From: JAZKIX01 sp040384645
GTDB lineage: Bacteria > Pseudomonadota > Gammaproteobacteria > Burkholderiales > Burkholderiaceae_D
NCBI GenBank assembly: GCA_040384645.1
Contig: JAZKIX010000085.1
Span: forward strand, 4,569-68,568
Direction of reading: 5' to 3'
Length of the DNA: 64,000 nt
A model generated the notes under the pieces. The model worked only from the letters and a program-made list of their open reading frames with translations, was not told the origin of the DNA and did not search any database. Below are positions 42,973-49,621 of this stretch, in pieces; position 1 is the first letter of the stretch; every line of letters starts with the position of its first letter. A program made the translations under genes and the position numbers.

Positions 42973-43506
42973 CTAGCATCCACTACTAGTACCTTCCAAA
43001 GACTCAAGCGCTATGTCTTTCTTTGACTGAGCAAGGAGTCCATTCATATAACTTGCATCTGCTATCGCCATGGCTCCACCTTCCTGACCTATGTCGTGAT
43101 TGAATAGTCGAAGCGTATTCAACGACGCCCATTGAGACGCAGAAATTGCAACTTCAAATTGACGCAAAAACTCACATTTATGTCCAACCAAAGAAAAACT
43201 GCGCTTTACATTCACGTGCAACACACCGTTCTTTTTCGAGTCAACAACAAGGTAAGGTTCAGAAAATTCACTTCGATGATGAAACCAAGTGCGGATAAGC
43301 AAATGAAGACGCCCATCCTTAATGAATGCATGGGTGAAAGGCTCCAACGGAACTAGCGTCCGAGGACCACCCTTAATGGAATCCGTAGTTGCAACTAGTG
43401 CGACAGGCATACCGAACAACCTAGCTTGCAAGCTATCCTGGTATTCGCACGAAACCAATAGCAGCGCAATCGCCACAAAAGAAAGAAGAACTCTTCGACG
43501 CGACAT
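42973..43506 (-). CDS. Predicted lipoprotein of unknown function
   Basis: About 177 residues. After a short basic start (MSRRR) the hydrophobic core VLLSFVAIALLLVSC ends in a lipobox Cys, so a lipid-anchored outer or inner membrane protein is likely. The mature domain is beta-rich (HLLIRTWFHHRSEF, YLVVDSKKNGVLHVNVKRS) and not recognised. Start 43506 was preferred over 43533 because it gives a normal signal. Last gene of the minus-strand island, second of the pair behind boundary repeat R1. Confidence 0.75.
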   Translation of the reverse strand: MSRRRVLLSFVAIALLLVSCEYQDSLQARLFGMPVALVATTDSIKGGPRTLVPLEPFTHAFIKDGRLHLLIRTWFHHRSEFSEPYLVVDSKKNGVLHVNVKRSFSLVGHKCEFLRQFEVAISASQWASLNTLRLFNHDIGQEGGAMAIADASYMNGLLAQSKKDIALESLEGTSSGC

Positions 43507-43551
43507 GGGGATCAACGTGTTTTCATTTTCCACTTGCTTTATTAGCTACAT

Positions 43552-43923
43552 TTAGACCCACGAACACTTTGATTCGATAAAATAATTACCAACTTCCGTG
43601 GGCTCAAAAGCTGTGTCAAGCAAAGTTGCAGGAACAGAAACCCAATCTTGAAACTCAGGATGTCCGCTCCATTCGATATTTGATCCGCAACTTGAACAGA
43701 ATTTTCGTAAAATTGTGGACGATGAATTGTAAGATTTTAATTGCTCATACCCTGCAGTAAAAACTAAATTTGTTTTNNNNNNNNNNAAAGTTAAATACGT
43801 AGCAAATGGAGCACCATGCTGCTTTTGACACATTCTGCAATGGCAGTTTGCCACCATTAAAGGCGTTTCAAGTATTTGAAATTGAATGCTTCCACACAGG
43901 CAACTACCACTAATCATTTTCAT
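43552..43923 (-). CDS. GFA-family (DUF636) zinc protein, with assembly gap
   Basis: About 123 residues. Zinc-binding cysteines in SGSCLCGSIQF, ANCHCRMCQKQHGAPFATYL and KFCSSCGSNIEW are the complete glutathione-dependent formaldehyde-activating (GFA) / CENP-V fold signature. Many family members are not formaldehyde enzymes, so the substrate is open. Ten N at 43777-43786 replace a few residues in the middle. GFA genes are common passengers of integron cassettes. First gene behind boundary repeat R1. Confidence 0.9.
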   Translation of the reverse strand: MKMISGSCLCGSIQFQILETPLMVANCHCRMCQKQHGAPFATYLTXXXXKTNLVFTAGYEQLKSYNSSSTILRKFCSSCGSNIEWSGHPEFQDWVSVPATLLDTAFEPTEVGNYFIESKCSWV

Positions 43924-44006
43924 TACCTTATTAAAATTTATTTAATTTCTCGCTGAATCTCTAGAAATTTTAAATTCTTGCGAATTTTTAATTAGAGAAC
44001 AGTTGA

Positions 44007-44448
44007 CGTGTATTAATTTTCAATTTGCAAAGATAACCGATTCAGCAACAAATAACCATCTGCTTGAAACCCTTAGATACCGCGTAGATACTGGCCCTGT
44101 TTGACAATTAAGCCAGGTAAAAATGCTGTTTAATCAAGCGACCAAAAACATCATCTATCGCAAACGCCGGTTGCTTGACCAAGTTTAGGACACTTACATG
44201 AAAAAATTTTCAGCTTATCTGCTGAAAAAGTGCAAAAGTATTGAATATGCGTTTTTCCGCTGGTCTGGCTTGCGCCATGCGGTTGACATCGGCATCTAGT
44301 TCAAAATCTCGCCCGCACGGGCATCCTTGACCTCGTCGATGTAGCTGCTGGGCGCTGCGGCGTTTTGGTTTGGAGATGGGAGCAAGGCAGTTTGAGGCTT
44401 GTGAGGCGAGAAAAAATATACTGGCCGCAGTATTATTTTTGCCTGATC
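44007..44448. repeat. Island boundary repeat R1 (about 440 bp)
   Basis: The left about 100 bases (TTTCAATTTGCAAAGATAAC onward) are shared with R2, R3 and R4. The rest, including TATTGAATATGCGTTTTTCC and CTGCGGCGTTTTG, is shared only with R4 at 47906-48345. It ends in a truncated dispersed repeat (copy 10). No intact reading frame is common to both copies. Confidence 0.85.
44415..44448 (+). repeat. Dispersed 75-bp repeat, copy 10, truncated
   Basis: AATATACTGGCCGCAGTATT perfect hairpin and TTTTTGCC remain; the core and last hairpin are missing. It forms the right end of R1. Confidence 0.8.
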
Positions 44449-44488
44449 ATTATGCTCGGCAAGAACTCTGCACTTTGTGTAATTGAGA

Positions 44489-44528
44489 TATCAGCCCAAC
44501 AAATATAGGAGGAAATGTTGGGCTGATA
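44489..44528. repeat. Hairpin element H1
   Basis: TATCAGCCCAAC and GTTGGGCTGATA form a perfect 12-bp inverted repeat around 16 bases. The related element H2 lies at 46689-46728. GCCCAAC and GTTGGGC match the integron core consensus RYYYAAC / GTTRRRY, but the spacing is too short for a normal attC. Confidence 0.8.
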
Positions 44529-44576
44529 AAACTTTATCCCAAACTACGCTGAGCAATTGATAAAACCGGTTGTATC

Positions 44577-44878
44577 TTACCGATTGCGACTTACAGCTTT
44601 GCTCGCATGAATAGGGCAAAGTACTATTTTGTCGTCGTCCGTTTTCCAGCCAAGCGTCTCAGCTTTCAAGGCGGCATTCACGGCCCACGATCAATAGGAT
44701 CAGAAGAGCTTTCGTTTCCAATGTCGGCTGAGTTGGGGATATAGATCGAGATGCAGTTTGGGCTCTCACATTTAACGCAAACATATATATAGATTTTTTC
44801 AACAAGGATTGAACAGGGCATGGACTGAGACGCTAAACGTGGTTGAATTTTTATCTTGCAAAGAACGCCACAAAACAT
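44577..44878 (-). pseudogene. Small cysteine-rich protein gene with a frameshift
   Basis: One frame (from 44878) gives VCVKCESPNCISIYIPNSAD and stops near 44680. Another minus-strand frame continues with NAALKAETLGWKTDDDKIVL and CPIHASK to a stop at 44577. Joined by a one-base change near 44685-44690 they make a single small protein with C-x2-C and a later Cys/His pair, a plausible zinc site. Either a decayed gene or a sequencing error. It is the second gene of the R2-R1 unit. Confidence 0.5.
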
Positions 44879-45009
44879 TTAGGGCATAAAAGCCAAGCGT
44901 ATTCCGTCGTATTGAACGATTCCCGCATAGGAGGTAATAGAAAAAGCTCAATTTGCACTACGGATTACGAGTTACCGCCTTTTCGATTGGCGACCGTTGA
45001 AGTGCAAAG

Positions 45010-45318
45010 TCAAGCATTCTTGAGCAACTGAGCCAGTTTAGCTGTGCTGGTTCTGCAGCTGATCACCTGTGCCACTATGGCAATGCAGCCGATCGCAATG
45101 GCAAACATGAAGCCAGCATTGGTGTAAACCTTGTTTCCTAGCCATGCCACAAGTACATAAAAAATTTGAGACAACGGAATGTTAGGCAAAAGTGCAGCGC
45201 CCGCGTTTGGCTTGCGTCTGTTTTCCAAATGCCGGATGTTGCCGTCATTAATTTCGCATGCAAAGCCAATAGCACACGAAACCAAAGATATTAAAACAAT
45301 TGCAAGGTATATCAGCAT
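45010..45318 (-). CDS. Small membrane protein of unknown function
   Basis: 102 residues with three hydrophobic segments (LIYLAIVLISLVSCAIGFAC, SQIFYVLVAWLGN, GFMFAIAIGCIAIVAQVISC) and a central basic loop (NIRHLENRRKPNAG). Not recognised. Start codon lies only about nine bases from boundary repeat R2, which therefore holds its promoter or leader. Confidence 0.7.
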   Translation of the reverse strand: MLIYLAIVLISLVSCAIGFACEINDGNIRHLENRRKPNAGAALLPNIPLSQIFYVLVAWLGNKVYTNAGFMFAIAIGCIAIVAQVISCRTSTAKLAQLLKNA

Positions 45319-45326
45319 GGTGTTCT

Positions 45327-45420
45327 AACGTGTTTAATTTCCATTTTCCCAAGATAACCGATTGAGCAACAAAAAACCACCCGCTTGAAAGCACGTGCAA
45401 GTCGCATGGTTACTGGCCCC
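45327..45420. repeat. Island boundary repeat R2 (about 95 bp)
   Basis: Shares AAGATAACCGATTGAGCAAC and the following CCCGCTTGAAAG...GGTTACTGGCCCC with R3, and less closely with R1 and R4. It lies directly upstream of the gene starting at 45318. Confidence 0.85.
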
Positions 45421-45451
45421 AATTAATATCTTCATTAGAGTTTTTTAGCGG

Positions 45452-45485
45452 CGGTTTTACGGAACACAATTTCGCAACAAAACCG
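45452..45485. repeat. Hairpin near R2
   Basis: CGGTTTT and AAAACCG 7-bp stem around 20 bases, in the boundary space between R2 and the zinc-ribbon gene. Placed like H1 and H2 but different in sequence. Confidence 0.5.
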
Positions 45486-45552
45486 TTAACCCGCGACTTA
45501 AAAACTGCCTAGCGCAAGGATGAAGTGCCCGGAGCGGAGCGGCAAGGATTTG

Positions 45553-46032
45553 TTAAATCTGGTTTTTACGCCAGTAATCTGGATTTGATAAAACCTGTTG
45601 CTCAATTTCTGAATTTTTAAGGGCAGCCACTTGAGGAACATACGCAAACTCATGCTTGGCATACCAACCGACCATGGAAAAATTTTCTTCGTCAGCAGGT
45701 ATAAAAACACCGTCAAGGTAAACATACGTTTGTCCGAGTTCAATTTCACTTTGCATAGTCTTCATGACTTCAACCCATTCTGATATTTCTTCATGTGTAG
45801 GTTGTTTTCTGTTGTAGCCATAAAGATCTTCGGCCGCAACTTCTTCCCATGTTTTGTTAATTTCCGCAGCTACAGCAAAAGAAAACGCCTTTCTACATTT
45901 TGCACAGGAGAATAACCAGCCACAACCACACCAAGGGCAATCTAATTGCCCAGGATCACCAACTAGACTTTCCTTGCAGGAGCAAAATGAAATGAATTCA
46001 TCATTCTTCTTCACTAAATACACAATGCTCAT
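45553..46032 (-). CDS. Zinc-ribbon protein of unknown function
   Basis: 159 residues. The N-terminal cysteine set is CSCKESLVG, then CPWCGCGWLFSCAKCRKAF, consistent with a treble-clef or double zinc ribbon at about residues 18-50. The remaining 110 residues are acidic with an aromatic YVYLDGVFIPADEENFSMVG beta segment. Family not recognised. AT-rich relative to the chromosome core. Second gene of the R3-R2 unit, 37 bases after the DUF2314 gene. Confidence 0.72.
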   Translation of the reverse strand: MSIVYLVKKNDEFISFCSCKESLVGDPGQLDCPWCGCGWLFSCAKCRKAFSFAVAAEINKTWEEVAAEDLYGYNRKQPTHEEISEWVEVMKTMQSEIELGQTYVYLDGVFIPADEENFSMVGWYAKHEFAYVPQVAALKNSEIEQQVLSNPDYWRKNQI

Positions 46033-46069
46033 TAAGTATCCGTGTAATTAAACGTTTGACATGAGTTGG

Positions 46070-46540
46070 CTACAGCGCACATTCGTATTGGAAGCCGCTC
46101 TGTTCTTCATAGCTTTTTCGAAGCTGAGGGTTCGTTGCAATAAGAACGCAGGCAGTGAAATATCCCTTGGATCTTCCACTGAGGTTGTACCCCCAATCGG
46201 TGATCTGATCCTTTGAAAAAGACACCTGACTTCCCTTGCGCAAGTTACGAAGTTGCATAGGGTCATTCCGAAGAACGCCTTCATAGCCTGAGCTCGAAGC
46301 CCGAAAAGGATTGACCCACATATGTTCCTTGGTCGTGCCATCTTCGAAGAGAACTTTGACTGCGAAACCGGTCGCTCCATCGGGTCGATTTACCTTGATT
46401 CGCAGAAATTCATCGACGGTCTGTCTTGCCTTTAAAACCGCAGCGGTCATCGCTGGATCTGTGCTTGACACTTGCTGTGCCTGAGACCAAACGCAGCTGT
46501 GAGTTGCTAAAGTGAGTAAAAAAACCAATGATCGGTGCAT
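46070..46540 (-). CDS. Secreted DUF2314-type protein
   Basis: About 156 residues with a signal peptide (SLVFLLTLATHSCVWSQA). The mature domain AVLKARQTVDEFLRI, FAVKVLFEDGTTKEHMWVN and VSFSKDQITDWGY matches DUF2314, a small immunity-like or uncharacterised fold. ATG 46540 was chosen over GTG 46549. It begins only ten bases from boundary repeat R3. First gene of the R3-R2 unit. Confidence 0.82.
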   Translation of the reverse strand: MHRSLVFLLTLATHSCVWSQAQQVSSTDPAMTAAVLKARQTVDEFLRIKVNRPDGATGFAVKVLFEDGTTKEHMWVNPFRASSSGYEGVLRNDPMQLRNLRKGSQVSFSKDQITDWGYNLSGRSKGYFTACVLIATNPQLRKSYEEQSGFQYECAL

Positions 46541-46550
46541 GTCCGCCACA

Positions 46551-46665
46551 AAGTGTATTAATTTTCAATGTAAAAAGATAACCGATTGAGCAACAAATAA
46601 CCACCCGCTTGAAAGCTCGTACAAGTCACATGGTTACTGGCCCCATTTGATATTTTCAGTAAAAA
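46551..46665. repeat. Island boundary repeat R3 (about 115 bp)
   Basis: GTGTATTAATTTTCAATG start like R1, then the AGATAACCGATTGAGCAAC core and ACTGGCCCCATTTGATATTT end. Close to R2 over its left 90 bases and to R1/R4 in the right tail. Confidence 0.85.
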
Positions 46666-46688
46666 CACTGCGCTTTGGGCTATTGATT

Positions 46689-46728
46689 TATCGGCTCAAC
46701 AAACGTAGACGAAAATGTTGGGCTGATA
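46689..46728. repeat. Hairpin element H2
   Basis: TATCGGCTCAAC and GTTGGGCTGATA, 12-bp arms with two non-Watson-Crick or mismatched positions, around 16 bases. The preceding CACTGCGCTTTGGGCTATTG and following AAACTTTAGCCCAAC also match the H1 surroundings. Confidence 0.75.
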
Positions 46729-46733
46729 AAACT

Positions 46734-46859
46734 TTAGCCCAACTTGCTGAAGCCAAGCACAAAAGCCATCTCAAACAGGTAATTTCTTCCGGCGCCTGGG
46801 ACACCATTGCGGCGCATCTGGCTACCGATCCGCTTATTCACTACTACGTCGAGCGTTAG
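46734..46859 (+). pseudogene. Orphan C-terminal gene fragment
   Basis: A plus-strand frame of about 41 residues (LAQLAEAKHKSHLKQVISSG, then DTIAAHLATDPLIHYYVER) with ordinary coding character and no start. It looks like the tail of a helical protein cut off by H2. Its opposite orientation to all other island genes suggests leftover DNA of an older gene. Parent family not recognised. Confidence 0.4.
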
Positions 46860-46903
46860 CACAGTCGGTCATGGCGAGACGGTACATTGGCTGAAGACTG
46901 AGG

Positions 46904-47200
46904 TCACTTTAATGTGCCATTGGACGACCCGCGAAGCGCCACTGCCCCGAATGCCAACATGATGAGTGCCGATGCCCCTATCAATAGTGCATAGCCGAGA
47001 TGCGCACGCGCCGAGCCAAACAGCGCTTCGCCTAGCCTGGGCCCCCACACGCAGAACAAACCGACTCCTCCTCTACTAGACCTTGTGCATTGCTCACGAA
47101 GGCTTCCAGAAACAACTACGTCATAGGCGATGTAGAACGGGTAGCCAATTGCGGGCAGTAGCGCAATAGGAATGAATGCTTTGCGGATGAATTTGCGCAT
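46904..47200 (-). CDS. Small two-helix membrane protein
   Basis: 98 residues. Basic start MRKFIRK, a first hydrophobic segment AFIPIALLPAIGYPFYIAYDVVV (read as its core ALLPAIGYPF), a cysteine-bearing loop (REQCTRSSRGGVGLFC) and a second segment YALLIGASALIMLAFGAVAL. Not recognised. GC content is higher than in the neighbouring island genes. It starts 14 bases from the attC-like palindrome. Confidence 0.68.
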   Translation of the reverse strand: MRKFIRKAFIPIALLPAIGYPFYIAYDVVVSGSLREQCTRSSRGGVGLFCVWGPRLGEALFGSARAHLGYALLIGASALIMLAFGAVALRGSSNGTLK

Positions 47201-47213
47201 ACAATTTCGTGAG

Positions 47214-47291
47214 GCTTAATGTTTGACATTAGGGGCGGGCGCAAGTGGGCGAAGCCTGCTTGTGGACGTCCCCTCGATAGAAGGGTGAGGC
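47214..47291 (-). other. attC-like imperfect palindrome
   Basis: 78 bases. On the minus strand it opens with GCCTCAC (against RYYYAAC) and ends with ATTAAGC (against GTTRRRY), one or two mismatches each. The centre folds as AGGGG/CCCCT, CAAG/CTTG and GGC/GCC around a three-base GAA loop, with unpaired bases between, as expected of a folded attC. It lies after the stop of one minus-strand gene and just before the start of the next, the normal attC position. Confidence 0.55.
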
Positions 47292-47324
47292 ACCGCGTGC
47301 CCGGCGCCGCTGACTAAGTCGTGA

Positions 47325-47879
47325 CTATTTCATGAGGGCAGATGTGATTGGCATGGCTCCGAGGCTGGGCCACTGCGTTATGAATGCTCCAACGGTCTGT
47401 TCCTGTTCGTCGATCACACACATTGGAACTTGCGCTGCAGCGACTGTGCAGTTATCGGCGAGGGCTAGGAATCCACAATTCTGTATGCCGTACCACTCCA
47501 TGACCTGGGACCGGCGACTGCAGCCATACGAAAGCGTGCCCACGTAGGCGATGTAACTCTTAACCACGTGAAACCCAAGAGGCTTATGAAATGGACCGAG
47601 TGAGCCCCTTGGGGAGCCAATTCCACTCACCTCATACTCCCCCTCCGGCAGCCACATTGAGAATTCGGTAGCGCCTGTGTACGTGAACTTCGCTCCTGTG
47701 GCGACGCTCTTGAACGTGACACCGGTACCGAACCAACTGCTGCTGCTGATACGCCCAACAATCAGACCGGCGTTTGAAGGACCGTAGGCCACTGACTTAA
47801 TGGCGTGCCGTTGCGGAGGGCCGGCGCAGCCGGCCAGGAAAATCGCGACTAGAACCGCGTATTTGACGATCTGTTGCAT
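47325..47879 (-). CDS. Predicted lipoprotein of unknown function
   Basis: About 184 residues. Signal MQQIVKYAVLVAIFLAGC ends in a lipobox Cys. The mature domain is beta-rich (GLIVGRISSSSWFGTGVTFK, EFSMWLPEGEYEVSGIG), recalling a carboxypeptidase-regulatory-like or DUF2846-type beta sandwich, without certainty. It has several Cys (GCSRRS, QNCGF, DNCTV). Start 47879 preferred; 47891 possible. First gene behind boundary repeat R4. Confidence 0.72.
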   Translation of the reverse strand: MQQIVKYAVLVAIFLAGCAGPPQRHAIKSVAYGPSNAGLIVGRISSSSWFGTGVTFKSVATGAKFTYTGATEFSMWLPEGEYEVSGIGSPRGSLGPFHKPLGFHVVKSYIAYVGTLSYGCSRRSQVMEWYGIQNCGFLALADNCTVAAAQVPMCVIDEQEQTVGAFITQWPSLGAMPITSALMK

Positions 47880-47905
47880 GAGTGCGCTCACTTTCGCTAC
47901 CTATT

Positions 47906-48345
47906 GTGATTTAATTTTCAATTTGCAAAGATAACCGATCAAGCAACAAATTGCCATCGGCTTGAAAACCCTTGAAAGCGGCGTGGATATTGGCTCTATT
48001 TGATTATGCTGGGTAAAAATACAGCTCAACCAAATGACCAAAAACATCCTTTTTCACCAACGCCGGTTGCTTGACCAAGCTCGGGACGCTTGCGTGAAAA
48101 GCTTTGCAGCTTAGCTACTGAGAAAGTGCAGATGTATTGAATATGCGTTTTTCCGCTGGTCTGGCTTGCGCACTGTTGACATCGGTATCCAATTCAAAAT
48201 CTCGTCCGCGGGAGCATACTTGCCCTTTTTGAGGTAGCTGCTGAGCGCTGCGGCGTTTTGTTTTGGACATGGGGACAAGGCAGTTTGAGGCTTGTGAGAC
48301 AGGCGAAAAATGAAAACATACTAGCTACAGTATTATTTTTTACGC
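47906..48345. repeat. Island boundary repeat R4 (about 440 bp)
   Basis: Direct, diverged copy of R1 over its full length, from TTTAATTTTCAATTTGCAAA through AATATGCGTTTTTCCGCTGG to the start of dispersed repeat copy 11. R1 and R4 bound 3.9 kb of small genes. Confidence 0.85.
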
Positions 48346-48388
48346 AATCAAAACGCGCGAGAGAGTAGTTAAATTGGCATATACCCCC
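48315..48388 (+). repeat. Dispersed 75-bp repeat, copy 11
   Basis: ATACT-AGCTAC-AGTAT hairpin, CAATCAAAACGCGCGAG core and ATACCCCC end; forms the right edge of R4 and of the island. Confidence 0.85.
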
Positions 48389-48708
48389 TATCACTAGCTG
48401 AAATGACGATCGCTGCGAAAGGTTTTGTTGCTGGTTGCCAGTCACTGCAACGCCCTCTCCCTCCGCCCACTCCCGCAAGCGGGCAGAGGAGACTAAAACC
48501 GGCGGCGCTGCATGCTTGATTGATCGCTTGCGTGCTTGCGTCTCTAAAAAGCCAGCAACGCTGTCGCTTGACCGCGTGCCTGAAAACCTTGCAACGCTGC
48601 TTGCATTACACCTTACACGGCTAATTCCCGCCAGCGGATCCAGCCCACGCATTCGACACCAAAATCGTATTCAGGGCGATATACTTCCGGCCAATCTTAT
48701 AAGCTGAC
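48389..48708. other. Intergenic region before the lipid cluster
   Basis: 320 bases. A CCCTCTCCCTCCGCCCACTC / CCGCAAGCGGGCAGAGG type palindromic stretch at 48452-48490 is the only feature noted; the promoter of the CdsA-like gene is expected here. Confidence 0.45.
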
Positions 48709-49611
48709 ATGACAAGAATGGCTGTGTTTTTATCGAATTCCCTAGATTCGCCTATCGTACTTGCCATGCTGCTGCTGTATCTGCTGCTGGGCATGGCGTC
48801 GCTAGGGGTGATGCTCAAAACCACGCCGGCCAGTCAATTGCGTCTGCAAGTAAACGCCTGGTGGCGGATTTTTCCGCTGGTCAGTGTCAGCCTGTACTTG
48901 CATCCCATCGGCGCAATCGTGCTGGCGCTGTTTATCGGTGTGTTGGCCGCGCGTGAATTGGCGCTGCATTGCAGCCCGGCCCGCTCGGCTTTTGCTGCCT
49001 TTTGTATTGGCATCTTGGCGCTGGCGCTTTTGGCAGGGTGGTTTTCGCTGCAACTTTCGATGACGGCGCTGGCTGTGTTGATGGCGGCGCAGTTGGCGCA
49101 TTTTATTGCCCGGCGCCAACACTCTCAATTACTGCTTCTACTGTTTTTATTCACGTGCTGCGGCATTGGCTTTATCACGGCGTTCGCCACTTTGCCATTG
49201 TCGGCAGCGCTACAGCGCGACTGGTTATTTTATTTATTCGCCATGACTGCGCTGAACGATATCGCGCAATTTATTACTGGCAAATCCTTCGGCAAGCAAA
49301 AAATCGCAGCGCGCATCAGTCCCAATAAAACCTGGCAAGGTTTGGCCGGCGGCATGAGCGTCAGCGCGATGCTGTCACTGGCACTGGGTAGCTATTTGCA
49401 ATTGGCGGGTGCGATGCAACTAGCCTGGTTGGCGCTGCTGTTATCGTTGGGCGGATTCGCGGGCGACCTATTATTTTCGGCGGCGAAGCGGTTCCTGGGC
49501 ATCAAGGATTTTTCGCAATTGATTCCGGGGCACGGTGGGATTTTGGACCGGGTCGATAGTCTGGTCGTGACCGCGCCTTTGCTGTATTTTGCAATTGTTT
49601 TTCTTCACTAG
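48709..49611 (+). CDS. ynbB: Phosphatidate cytidylyltransferase-like membrane enzyme (YnbB-like)
   Basis: 300 residues with about seven or eight hydrophobic segments. The C-terminal CDP-diglyceride synthase signature is intact in GDLLFSAAKRFLGIKDFSQL followed by IPGHGGILDRVDS, with upstream NDIAQFITGKSFGKQKIA and SPNKTWQG. CdsA enzymes make CDP-diacylglycerol from phosphatidate and CTP. Position next to the YnbC-type fusion and near YnbA/YnbD types identifies it as the YnbB paralogue and not the housekeeping CdsA. Ten bases separate it from the next gene. Confidence 0.88.
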   Translation: MTRMAVFLSNSLDSPIVLAMLLLYLLLGMASLGVMLKTTPASQLRLQVNAWWRIFPLVSVSLYLHPIGAIVLALFIGVLAARELALHCSPARSAFAAFCIGILALALLAGWFSLQLSMTALAVLMAAQLAHFIARRQHSQLLLLLFLFTCCGIGFITAFATLPLSAALQRDWLFYLFAMTALNDIAQFITGKSFGKQKIAARISPNKTWQGLAGGMSVSAMLSLALGSYLQLAGAMQLAWLALLLSLGGFAGDLLFSAAKRFLGIKDFSQLIPGHGGILDRVDSLVVTAPLLYFAIVFLH

Positions 49612-49621
49612 GATATTGAGC

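Noticed and set aside
44198..44299. A 33-codon plus-strand frame inside R1
   Set aside because: The matching position in R4 has a stop and a changed start, so the frame is not conserved between the two repeat copies.
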